Shown: positions 6,480 through 13,822 of the stretch, one piece after another
Numbering within the stretch: position 1 is the stretch's first letter
Layout: every line of letters starts with the position of its first letter
Source of the DNA: Bacteroidota bacterium
GTDB taxonomy: Bacteria; Bacteroidota; Bacteroidia; Chitinophagales; Saprospiraceae
Reading direction: 5' to 3'
Length of the DNA: 14,916 bases
Assembly (NCBI GenBank): GCA_024277695.1
Contig: JAJRUR010000059.1
Coordinates: 1-14,916, forward strand
The notes under the pieces: generated by a model
Told to the model about the DNA's origin: nothing
The model's input: only the letters and a program-made list of their open reading frames with translations
Databases searched by the model: none
Position numbers and translations under genes: made by a program

Positions 6480-7691
6480 ATGAGCAAGAAACGATTTAAA
6501 GATTTCGGACTGGACGCTGATCTGCTTGAAGCCATCAGTTATATGGGTTTTGAGTATGCTACCCCAATCCAAGAACAAGCTATTCCGCAGGTGATGTCCG
6601 GAGATGACTTGATCGCATGTGCCCAAACAGGCACTGGCAAGACAGCTGCTTTTTTGCTTCCGGTGATGGATGCAATTATCCGAGCCGATCACCGGATCGG
6701 TGCGCTCATCGTGGTACCGACTCGGGAGTTAGCTATCCAGATAGACAAACAAATAGAAGCGATGAGCTACGTCAGTGGAATCTCCTCCATAGCTATCTAC
6801 GGCGGTGGTGATGGTACCGGATGGGATATACAGAAAAAAGCTCTCTCCGAAGGCATCGATATCATCGTAGCTACTCCGGGTAAGTTTATCTCACATATCA
6901 ATATGGGCTATGTACATTTTGAACGGATGAAATTCCTCATTTTGGATGAAGCGGATCGCATGCTGGATATCGGGTTTCATGATGATATTCTAAAAATCAT
7001 CAAAATGATGCCCAAAGACCGACAAAGTCTGCTCTTTAGTGCTACGATGCCGGACAAAATCAAAAAATTTGCCCATAAAATCCTCCATAATCCCAAGCAG
7101 ATCAGCATAGCTATATCCAAACCCGCTGCCGGCGTACTCCAAGCTGCTTATCTGGTATATGATGATTACAAAATATCACTGATCGAAAAACTCATCGTTG
7201 ATAAACCGCAGTACGAAAGTATTATCATCTTTAGTGCCACCAAAAAAAATGTACAAAAAATAACACGTGCCCTTCGCAAGAAAAAAATTAATGCAAAGGC
7301 TATATCTTCAGATCTCGAACAAAGTGCAAGAGAAGAAGTGCTACTACAATTTAAGTCCAAACAAATCCGAGTACTTGTAGCAACCGATGTCATCAGTCGA
7401 GGGATTGATATCAAAGGGATAAATCTCATCATCAACTACAACGTACCCGGTGATGCAGAAGATTATGTGCATCGCATCGGCAGAACGGCTCGCGCAGATG
7501 CTACCGGAGTCGCCATTACACTCATCAATGAAGAGGATATGTATGATTTTTACAAAATCGAGCGTCTCATCGAGCGAGAAATCCCCAAACTCCCTCCTTT
7601 GGATCTAAAAGGTCCAAAATGGAGCACCGAACGCAAAAAATCGGGAACATCTTATCATAGAAAAAAAGCACAACATAAACGGCGAAGATAA
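6480..7691 (+). CDS. DEAD-box ATP-dependent RNA helicase (RhlE/SrmB-like)
   Basis: The 403-residue protein is a cytoplasmic SF2 helicase expected to unwind short RNA duplexes in ribosome assembly or RNA turnover. All motifs are present: Q motif (Phe6 to Gln31, with ATPIQEQAIP), motif I AQTGTGKT 48-55, Ia PTREL 80-84, Ib TPGK 132-135, II DEAD 156-159, III SAT 177-179, IV IIIFSAT 238-244, V ATDVISRGID 291-300, VI HRIGRTAR 321-328. A short strongly basic tail (about 385-403, ending HKRRR) should bind RNA. The length fits a core helicase without accessory domains. The gene starts at an ATG with a very short leader and ends two bases before the stop of the convergent acyltransferase gene, with no terminator between them. 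Exact orthology (RhlE, SrmB, CshA) cannot be settled by eye. Confidence 0.95.
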   Translation: MSKKRFKDFGLDADLLEAISYMGFEYATPIQEQAIPQVMSGDDLIACAQTGTGKTAAFLLPVMDAIIRADHRIGALIVVPTRELAIQIDKQIEAMSYVSGISSIAIYGGGDGTGWDIQKKALSEGIDIIVATPGKFISHINMGYVHFERMKFLILDEADRMLDIGFHDDILKIIKMMPKDRQSLLFSATMPDKIKKFAHKILHNPKQISIAISKPAAGVLQAAYLVYDDYKISLIEKLIVDKPQYESIIIFSATKKNVQKITRALRKKKINAKAISSDLEQSAREEVLLQFKSKQIRVLVATDVISRGIDIKGINLIINYNVPGDAEDYVHRIGRTARADATGVAITLINEEDMYDFYKIERLIEREIPKLPPLDLKGPKWSTERKKSGTSYHRKKAQHKRRR

Positions 7692-7693
7692 GT

Positions 7694-8689
7694 CTAACCC
7701 AACATCAAATTACAACCTCGCTGCTCCGAACCGTCTAGTCTTCCCAATACCTCAAAGCCACCATCCTGCAGAGATCTACCGTAATCATCCGTACGTATAA
7801 AGGCACAAGTATCCAGATTGGCCAGATCTACAATATTTAGCTGACCACGCTCTCCGGCTTGCACCCAAGTCCGAGGATCGTGCAGGGATGATATCAGTAC
7901 TTTCATAGTCTGAGGACACACAAAATATCCCTTCTTTTTGGCGTATGCCTGAGATTGAAGTTCTGTCATACCATACTCTGAACCAATAGACTCACACATA
8001 AATGCCTCTTGGAGTTGATAGTGCAGTGCTGCTTTGGGTATCTCCGCTCGCCTACCTTTCATACCTCCTGTTTCTAGTATTGTGATTTTTGAAAGATCTA
8101 TAGGATACCTTTCGGCAAAATCCAATAATGCATAGCTCACACCAATCAGTATTGTAGGGGTCTTACATTGGATATTGAACAATATTTGCTCGCAAAGACC
8201 ACTCATGTCATCTTTAAAAAAGCCACTGCCTGACTGTTTTGAGCTGCCAATAAATCCCTCTACCATGGCTACCAATGATGATTGACCTTGCTCTAAATAC
8301 GAAGGCAATAAAGCCAAAATAGAATAGGAGCTCGGATCTCCGAAGACCGGATAAAAACACCTCACCGTATTTTGAAGGTATGCATTATATGATCTTATGT
8401 AGTGACGACTCGGCAAAGTGCCTCCGGTCCGGCTGCTCAAAAAAACAGCTTGAGCAACCCAACTCCCCGTCTTTATTTCAAAATTTTTGTAAAAAGATAT
8501 CGGCAGGAAAGGAATATCTTCCAATCGGCATACTGAGGCTACCTTGACCTTGAGGAGATCTACAAACCGCTGATACATCGGATTATATAGATATTGAAAA
8601 CGAAATACTTCCAAAACGAAGTCTGTATCCTCCACCGTTGCTGTACTGAGTTTTTTCCACAGTTCTTCTCTTCTGCTCTGATAATCCAT
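7694..8689 (-). CDS. LuxE-like acyl-protein synthetase (acyltransferase)
   Basis: The 331-residue protein belongs to the LuxE/acyl-protein synthetase group of adenylate-forming enzymes, which activate a carboxylic acid as an acyl-AMP and pass the acyl group on. Visible signatures are LPISFYKNF 62-70, the Ser/Thr/Gly-rich ATP-phosphate loop SSRTGGT 85-91, ETGGMKGRR 206-214, the core SEYGMTEL 237-244, RTDD 299-302 (ribose-binding Asp position) and the terminal GRLDGSEQRGCNL 316-328. It is close to LuxE length (about 370) and has no carrier-protein domain. In luminous bacteria LuxE works with the reductase LuxC and thioesterase LuxD; neither is present here, so the substrate is unknown. The gene has an ATG start, is convergent with the DEAD-box gene and is only 33 bases from the divergent lipoprotein gene. 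Confidence 0.85.
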   Translation of the reverse strand: MDYQSRREELWKKLSTATVEDTDFVLEVFRFQYLYNPMYQRFVDLLKVKVASVCRLEDIPFLPISFYKNFEIKTGSWVAQAVFLSSRTGGTLPSRHYIRSYNAYLQNTVRCFYPVFGDPSSYSILALLPSYLEQGQSSLVAMVEGFIGSSKQSGSGFFKDDMSGLCEQILFNIQCKTPTILIGVSYALLDFAERYPIDLSKITILETGGMKGRRAEIPKAALHYQLQEAFMCESIGSEYGMTELQSQAYAKKKGYFVCPQTMKVLISSLHDPRTWVQAGERGQLNIVDLANLDTCAFIRTDDYGRSLQDGGFEVLGRLDGSEQRGCNLMLG

Positions 8690-8710
8690 ACAATTTGTTG
8701 AGTAGTTCGT

Positions 8711-8718
8711 TATATTTA
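8711..8718 (+). promoter_or_regulatory. candidate -7 box of the secreted lipoprotein gene
   Basis: TATATTTA differs from TAnnTTTG only at the last base. It lies 4 bases before the ATG at 8723, within the 33-base gap shared with the divergent acyltransferase gene. The transcript would be nearly leaderless or the true start lies further in. Confidence 0.3.
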
Positions 8719-8722
8719 TGCT

Positions 8723-9226
8723 ATGAGAGTCACAAAGTTACATTTGTTCTTCTTTGTATGGAGTATTTTGAGTGCAATTCATTGCAACAATAAGAGCGAT
8801 TTTGATATCGTACCCTTCATAGAATACCTCAGTATCAGCACAAATCAACTGCACCAGATCGGTACAGAGCGAGATACGCTGCGTATAGTCTTGCGCTTCG
8901 AAGATGGTGACGGTGATCTGGGAGACCGCAGCAATGCACAAGACATCGAAATAATTGATAGCAGAACAGGCATAGCCCTACCCAATTCTTCGATCCCTAT
9001 GGTGCCTATATTGGGTTCTGAAAATGGTATATCGGGTGAACTTACCATCCGTTTGACTTTTATACCCGGCATCGATATGTGCTGTATCCTACCCAATGGT
9101 CGACAATGTGAGACACTGGCTGGATTTGCCCAAGATACACTCCAGTATTTGCTCCGTATAAGAGATCGTGCAGGCAACTGGAGCAACCAAGTCAGTACAG
9201 ATATGATCTTCGTTCAGTGCGAGTAA
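8723..9226 (+). CDS. secreted Ig-like lipoprotein, conserved Bacteroidota hypothetical
   Basis: The 167-residue product has a hydrophobic signal (HLFFFVWSILSAIHC) with Cys21 as probable lipid attachment site; the His before Cys makes the lipobox atypical. The mature part has an acidic loop DGDGDLG (61-67), a paired Cys (MCCIL), further Cys in RQCET and FVQCE, and a closing DRAGNWSN. This order, PFIEY...L.F.DGDGDLG...GISGE...CC...DRAGN.SN...C, is one I recognise from uncharacterised Bacteroidota surface lipoproteins that look like a single Ig/cadherin-type beta-sandwich; the Asp loop may bind calcium. It is divergent from the acyltransferase and convergent with the CBS gene 26 bases away. Function unknown. 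Confidence 0.75.
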   Translation: MRVTKLHLFFFVWSILSAIHCNNKSDFDIVPFIEYLSISTNQLHQIGTERDTLRIVLRFEDGDGDLGDRSNAQDIEIIDSRTGIALPNSSIPMVPILGSENGISGELTIRLTFIPGIDMCCILPNGRQCETLAGFAQDTLQYLLRIRDRAGNWSNQVSTDMIFVQCE

Positions 9227-9252
9227 CCCCCAAAAATCTATTCCTACCGCAA

Positions 9253-9672
9253 TCATTCTCGAATAGGAAGTACTTTTCCAAAGGCATATTTGATCAAATC
9301 ATGCGTAGTGACCAATCCCACAAGCTCTCCGTCTTCTACTATGGTTACAGCATGGAAGTTATTCGTGATAAAAAGATCAGCTGCCAAGCCTACCGAGTCA
9401 TCCGGCGATAAGGAGAATACATTGGGCGTCATAAAATCCTTGATTTTGATTCTTCGATAATCTTCTTCAGAAAATGCATGCTGTACACTGGATAACTGTA
9501 GTAAGTCCGTTTTGCTGATCATCCCTACTACCCTTCTTTTTGTATCCAATATAGGAATATGGTGAAAACTAAAAGCTTCAAAAGTTTTGTTGACATGGAG
9601 CAAACTATCTTCTTCGTGTAGTGAGATAATCTCTCTCGTCATAATATCCCGTAGTGGTGCTAATTTATCCAT
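9253..9672 (-). CDS. stand-alone CBS-domain pair protein
   Basis: The 139-residue product is almost wholly a tandem CBS (Bateman) module, which binds adenine nucleotides and acts as an energy or ligand sensor. CBS1 spans about 8-58 (IMTREIISLHEEDSL, then HHIPILD and VVGMISKTDLL). CBS2 spans about 78-130 (DFMTPNVFSLSPDDSV, then FHAVTIVEDGELVGLVTTHD). Each ends with the ligand-contacting S/T-x-x-D (SKTD, TTHD). There is no fused enzyme or transporter domain, so the partner is unknown. It lies 128 bases downstream of mutS2 on the same strand; a small inverted repeat separates them. No clear promoter box was found before its ATG, so read-through from mutS2 is possible. Confidence 0.88.
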   Translation of the reverse strand: MDKLAPLRDIMTREIISLHEEDSLLHVNKTFEAFSFHHIPILDTKRRVVGMISKTDLLQLSSVQHAFSEEDYRRIKIKDFMTPNVFSLSPDDSVGLAADLFITNNFHAVTIVEDGELVGLVTTHDLIKYAFGKVLPIRE

Positions 9673-9763
9673 GGCTATATTTATTTGGTTTTAAAGAATA
9701 TTTTTTACGATATAATTTTACGCTGCAAAAAAGAATCAAAAACTAATCGAACTTATACTTATC

Positions 9764-9779
9764 ACTGATTTTGATCAGT
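9764..9779. repeat. perfect 6-bp inverted repeat between mutS2 and the CBS gene
   Basis: ACTGAT, loop TTTG, ATCAGT, then TTTTAA on the plus strand. Seen from mutS2 (minus strand) it lies 22-37 bases after the stop codon but has no T-run on that side. It may protect the 3' end or act as a weak terminator; a protein site is equally possible. Confidence 0.4.
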
Positions 9780-9800
9780 TTTAATCTCCAAATCATACCT

Positions 9801-12170
9801 TTAGCTGAAGCTAATAATGCTCACGCCATCACCTCCTTGCTCTTCCTCAGGGTGTTGGATGGAATGGACTTGGCGATAATTTTGAGCGAGTTGGGCTACG
9901 ATTGCTCGCAAGGACCCACTGCCTTTACCGTGTAGGATTTTGACGCTGAGGACATTTTGCATAAGTGCCTCATCCAGATATTTCTGGACGACATCCATAG
10001 CTTCTTTTCTAGTATATCCTCTGATATCCAAAGTGCGATCAAATCGCCCATTCAGACGAACACCCTCGAGCGATACAGTCTTAGACCTACGTTCTATAGG
10101 GGGGTTTGCAGGTCGCAAATCAGATCGAACTACTACAACTTTTAGATTGCCTATAATGACCTGGATTTTGTTCTTTTGGATGCTGAGGATCTTACCCACA
10201 GTACCGCTTTGCTGTAAACGTACGTAATCACCTATTTGGAAGACATGATCCTCTCCGAGTTCTTCATCATAGAGCGCTGATTTGATTTCTTCGAGTTCCT
10301 GATGTACTTTTTTGACCTTCAGTTTTTGCGCATCCAAGGCCTCCTTGGCGGACTCTATTTTTGACTTTTTTTGCAGTTGTTTTATGTGCTGCGATGTAGC
10401 CTCTTTGAGCAAGAGTTCCTTTTGGGCTTCAAATTGTTTTTTGTCCAGTTTAAACTTCTTTCTTCGGATCTCCATTTCTTTTGACAGATCTTGATATTGA
10501 TTGATGAGTTGTTGGAGCTGCCGCTCATAAGATGCCACTTTTTCGCTATTTTGACCTAAGCGCATAGCTTCGTTTTCGAGACTTATTAGCAGGTCTTCTA
10601 CACGCGTATTTTTTTTTCCGACCCGTTTTTTGGCGTAAGCTATCAACTGCTGATCAAATCCTGTCTGTCGGGCAATTTCGAGCGCATAAGAGCTACCCGG
10701 TTTACCGAGCTTGAGGCGATAAGTAGGTTTTAGGGCTTTGTGGTCAAAGAGCATCGATGCATTGATAACACCTTTGCGCTTAAAGGCGAATATTTTGAGA
10801 TTACCGTAATGTGTAGTGAGCAAAGCCCATGCCTTTTTGTCCATGAGACTGTCCAACCACGCTTCTGCAATGGCACCACCCATTAAGGGATCGGTTCCAG
10901 AGCCAAATTCGTCCATCAACACCAGACTTTTTGCATCGACATTATCCAGAATTTGCTTCATAGCGATAAGCTTAGAACTGTAAGTACTCAAATCATCAGC
11001 GATCGACTGCTGATCACCCAAATCGATAAAAAACTGAGAAAATACACCCATCTTACTCTCTATATCGACAGGCACCGGCATACCACACTGCATCATATAT
11101 TGGATTAAGCCTACAGCCTTCATACAGACAGATTTTCCACCCGCATTAGGTCCGGATAACACGACGACACGGTTATTGCCTCTGAGGCTATAGTCAAATC
11201 TTACAGTCGGACGATTTTCGCGAAGATGCTTCAAAAATAACAGCGGATGGACAGCATCTCGCCAATCAAAAAACGGCCGATCACAAACTTGGGGTTTTGT
11301 AGCCTTCATAGTGATAGCCAAGCCTGCCTTGGCAAACAAAAAATCCAACCTGCCGATCAGATGATATCCCCGCTCTAAGGCATCGCGGTGTGCAGCAAAG
11401 GTACGACAGAGCATCCGAAGCATTTTACGCAGCTCTCGCTGGTATTCGTATTCTAACTCCTGAAGATCGTTCTGCAAAAAAACCATTTCTTCCGGCTCTA
11501 TATAGAAGCTTTTACCTGTATCGGACTGATCGTGCATGATGCCTTTGATCTTACGCTTATACTCTGCGGGGACACTGAGTACTCGCCGCCCCAAACGGAT
11601 ACTCTGCTCTGTCTCCGTCAAAATTCCTTGCTCCTTGTATTTCTGTACTAAATCTACAAATCTGCGCTCTATTTTTTGCTTTAATATAGACCTCCGCTGT
11701 ACTATTTGTTTTAACGCCGGCCAAGCAGATGTCCGTATGCTATAGTCCGTATTAAAATAAGGACACACCTCTTGATACATAGCGCTACAAGGATCATATT
11801 CTATCCATTCTGTACCCAAAATATTTTTTGCATTGTCGGACAAAAATGTACTCGCTACAGCTTGCATCATCACCAGGATTTTAAAGATTTCTATTACCTC
11901 TCCCGACGAGAGTACTACATCATCTATACCTAAGCTATTCAACGCCGGTTGTATTTGGCTATAGCCAAAAAGCACGGAATCCGCTCCTTGGTCCAGCCAA
12001 GTTTGGCACAATTGGACCTTGTCCAGCTCTGATGTGATCTGATCACATTCCGTCATAGGATGCATCTGATCCACTGCATCAAGTCCCAAAGGACCTAAGA
12101 CTCGACGTCGGAGCATATCCTGAAGCTGATCAAAACCTAAGGTGGATATTATCGTGTTGGATCGGGTCAT
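9801..12170 (-). CDS. mutS2: MutS2 family ATPase with C-terminal Smr domain
   Basis: The 789-residue product is MutS2, a cytoplasmic ABC-type ATPase. In studied bacteria it suppresses recombination or rescues collided ribosomes, with the Smr domain as nuclease. Layout: N-terminal helical part (STLGFDQLQDML onward), ATPase with Walker A GPNAGGKS 340-347, DLGDQQSIADDLSTYSS, Walker B LVLMDEFGSGTDP (Asp420, Glu421) and TTHYGNLK; then a long coiled coil rich in Lys, Glu and Gln (about 515-640), a KOW-like segment (GDYVRLQQSGTVGKIL), and Smr with LDIRG at 714-718 (LDLRG in the classic motif) and HGKGSGSLR at 747-755. The length is usual (about 780-800). I chose ATG 12170: the longer frame begins with TTG at 12215, and a full -7 box (12179-12186) lies between. 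It is divergent from the PIF1-like gene. Confidence 0.95.
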   Translation of the reverse strand: MTRSNTIISTLGFDQLQDMLRRRVLGPLGLDAVDQMHPMTECDQITSELDKVQLCQTWLDQGADSVLFGYSQIQPALNSLGIDDVVLSSGEVIEIFKILVMMQAVASTFLSDNAKNILGTEWIEYDPCSAMYQEVCPYFNTDYSIRTSAWPALKQIVQRRSILKQKIERRFVDLVQKYKEQGILTETEQSIRLGRRVLSVPAEYKRKIKGIMHDQSDTGKSFYIEPEEMVFLQNDLQELEYEYQRELRKMLRMLCRTFAAHRDALERGYHLIGRLDFLFAKAGLAITMKATKPQVCDRPFFDWRDAVHPLLFLKHLRENRPTVRFDYSLRGNNRVVVLSGPNAGGKSVCMKAVGLIQYMMQCGMPVPVDIESKMGVFSQFFIDLGDQQSIADDLSTYSSKLIAMKQILDNVDAKSLVLMDEFGSGTDPLMGGAIAEAWLDSLMDKKAWALLTTHYGNLKIFAFKRKGVINASMLFDHKALKPTYRLKLGKPGSSYALEIARQTGFDQQLIAYAKKRVGKKNTRVEDLLISLENEAMRLGQNSEKVASYERQLQQLINQYQDLSKEMEIRRKKFKLDKKQFEAQKELLLKEATSQHIKQLQKKSKIESAKEALDAQKLKVKKVHQELEEIKSALYDEELGEDHVFQIGDYVRLQQSGTVGKILSIQKNKIQVIIGNLKVVVVRSDLRPANPPIERRSKTVSLEGVRLNGRFDRTLDIRGYTRKEAMDVVQKYLDEALMQNVLSVKILHGKGSGSLRAIVAQLAQNYRQVHSIQHPEEEQGGDGVSIISFS

Positions 12171-12178
12171 ATTCGGGT

Positions 12179-12186
12179 CAAAGATA
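12179..12186 (-). promoter_or_regulatory. TATCTTTG box just before the mutS2 start
   Basis: A perfect TAnnTTTG match on the minus strand, 8 bases upstream of ATG 12170. There is no TTTG at the right distance upstream, so it may be a secondary promoter giving a nearly leaderless mRNA. Confidence 0.35.
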
Positions 12187-12292
12187 AGACTTGGATCGCT
12201 AAAGAAAATCCGCAAGACGCCAAACCCGTCTTAACTATTGTTAGAGAGTCATCAAAATATAAGCCATTATGCTTACCTTTACCTTTTGATCA

Positions 12293-12325
12293 CAAAAGTA
12301 AAGTGCAGATCCCTTGTTAGGCAAA
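12293..12325 (-). promoter_or_regulatory. main mutS2 promoter, overlapping the start of the divergent helicase gene
   Basis: On the minus strand TTTG (12322-12325) is followed after 21 bases by TACTTTTG (12293-12300), a full consensus match. The transcript would begin near 12286, leaving a leader of about 115 bases before mutS2. The -33 element lies inside the first codons of the PIF1-like gene. Confidence 0.55.
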
Positions 12326-13594
12326 CCGCAGAAACTCAATCCACAATTTAGACAGATCATGGATCAAATCGAATCTTCGATGGATCACTTTATGATCAGT
12401 GGAAAAGCAGGCACAGGCAAGTCCACCTTACTCAGAATGTTTCAGCAAATAAGCAAAAAGCGTATAGCCACCTTGGCCCCAACCGGAGTGGCTGCACTAA
12501 ATGTACGAGGTCAAACCATACACTCGTTTTTTGGTTTTGCTCCCAGGCTCTTCACCGGTCAGAAACCTGACCGCAAAAAGAATAGACGCAAATACTGCGC
12601 ATTGGATACTATCATCATAGACGAAATCTCTATGGTCCGAGCAGATCTACTCGACCAAATAGATCAATTTCTGAAAGTTCAGCGTGCTTCTAACGAAGCT
12701 TTCGGTGGTGTCCAAATGATATTTTTTGGCGATATGTTTCAATTACCTCCGGTAGTACGCGCCGAACATCACATCTACTTCAAAGAGCATTACGAATCTC
12801 CCTATTTCTTCTCTGCCAAAGTGATGCTACATCAAGTTGATCTCCACATGATACATCTCGAAGAAGTATTTAGGCAGCGAGATAGAGCCTTTGTACGCCT
12901 CCTGGATGAGATCCGTACCAATAGTGCAGACTGGGACACCTTGGAGAGCCTCAATGAACGGATTGATCCTGAATTTGAAGCACCAAACTACTATATCACC
13001 CTAGCGAGTCGAAATGCAATCGTCGAAAAAATCAATAGCGAACGGCTATATAATATCAATGCCCCTGGCCTCCACTTTCAAGCTACTACCACAGGAGAAT
13101 TTCCCATAAAAAATGCCCCAACCAATCCCATCCTCGAACTCAAAGAAGGTGCTCAGATTATGTGCTTGCGCAATGGTCCCCAACTCAACTACGTAAACGG
13201 CACCATAGGTATCTTTGATCGCATGGAAGATAGAAGTATGGTGATTCGTATCACGGACAGTTTGGGCGATGAAAAAGAAGTAAAAATCAAACGGGTCATT
13301 TGGGAGATGGTCAAATACGAATGGAATCAAAAACAACTTGAAGCAAAAGTCATAGGCACTTTTGAACAATATCCGGTAAAACTAGCCTGGGCCGTGACTA
13401 TCCATAAATCGCAGGGACAAACTTTTGACCACATCTATCTCGATATGGGCAAGGGAGCATTTGAGTTTGGGCAGACCTATGTCGCTCTCAGTCGCTGTAC
13501 CAGTCTAAGCGGAATCGTCTTGCGTAGAGCATTGCGTATGCACGATGTACTGGTGGATGAGCGCATCGTGGACTTCTATCAAGCTTACAGATAA
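12314..13594 (+). CDS. PIF1-like SF1B DNA helicase
   Basis: The 426-residue protein is a 5'-3' SF1B helicase related to PIF1/RecD, expected to act on DNA in replication or repair. Motifs: I GKAGTGKS 30-37, Ia LAPTGVAALNVRG 54-66 followed by TIHSFFGF (PIF1-type), II IIDEIS 101-106, III GDMFQLPPV 139-147, the PIF1-like LEEVFRQRD, a C-terminal WAVTIHKSQGQTF (about 359-371), and VALSR with Arg394 as arginine finger. It lacks the N- and C-terminal extensions of eukaryotic PIF1. The start is uncertain: the frame opens with TTG at 12314, and the first ATG is at 12359. I prefer TTG because LNPQF before the ATG is normally conserved in relatives. Plus-strand TACCTTTA (12274-12281) is a weak promoter candidate. 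The 5' end overlaps the mutS2 promoter. Confidence 0.9.
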   Translation: MLGKPQKLNPQFRQIMDQIESSMDHFMISGKAGTGKSTLLRMFQQISKKRIATLAPTGVAALNVRGQTIHSFFGFAPRLFTGQKPDRKKNRRKYCALDTIIIDEISMVRADLLDQIDQFLKVQRASNEAFGGVQMIFFGDMFQLPPVVRAEHHIYFKEHYESPYFFSAKVMLHQVDLHMIHLEEVFRQRDRAFVRLLDEIRTNSADWDTLESLNERIDPEFEAPNYYITLASRNAIVEKINSERLYNINAPGLHFQATTTGEFPIKNAPTNPILELKEGAQIMCLRNGPQLNYVNGTIGIFDRMEDRSMVIRITDSLGDEKEVKIKRVIWEMVKYEWNQKQLEAKVIGTFEQYPVKLAWAVTIHKSQGQTFDHIYLDMGKGAFEFGQTYVALSRCTSLSGIVLRRALRMHDVLVDERIVDFYQAYR

Positions 13595-13619
13595 AGACAC
13601 TTGGTTAAAAAGATATCGT

Positions 13620-13639
13620 AGATCCTTGCAAAATGACGG
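13620..13639 (+). repeat. diverged 20-base direct repeat, copy 1
   Basis: AGATCCTTGCAAAATGACGG. It matches copy 2 (13743-13762) at 13 of 20 positions, including AGAT at the start and AATGAC near the end. It lies in the spacer after the helicase gene. Confidence 0.4.
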
Positions 13640-13742
13640 CAGGAGTAATAGATAGAATCCTAGTTTAAAAATTCGGAAATAATGCTCCCTCGAGGAATAG
13701 ATGTCTCTCGAAAGTAAGCAAATTTTTTTTGAAGCGCATCCT

Positions 13743-13762
13743 AGATTTCTACAGAATGACAA
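13743..13762 (+). repeat. diverged 20-base direct repeat, copy 2
   Basis: AGATTTCTACAGAATGACAA, about 123 bases after copy 1. The pattern AGATnnnTnCAnAATGAC resembles dispersed intergenic repeats that I recall from Bacteroidota genomes. It lies just upstream of the promoter of the DUF937 gene. Confidence 0.4.
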
Positions 13763-13770
13763 TATTTTTT

Positions 13771-13778
13771 TATATTTG
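13771..13778 (+). promoter_or_regulatory. -7 box of the DUF937 gene
   Basis: TATATTTG is a full TAnnTTTG match after a run of T. Transcription would begin near 13785, giving a leader of about 38 bases that can form a small hairpin (GCAC, loop ACAAC, GTGC). The -33 region has TTTCT rather than TTTG. Confidence 0.5.
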
Positions 13779-13822
13779 TCCCAGCACACAACGTGCAATC
13801 GTATCACTAAAACTACAAAACG

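Noticed and set aside
9241..9269. TTCCTA...TAGGAA inverted repeat between the lipoprotein and CBS genes
   Set aside because: A six-base stem with a large loop, no T-run, and partly inside the CBS coding region; likely chance.
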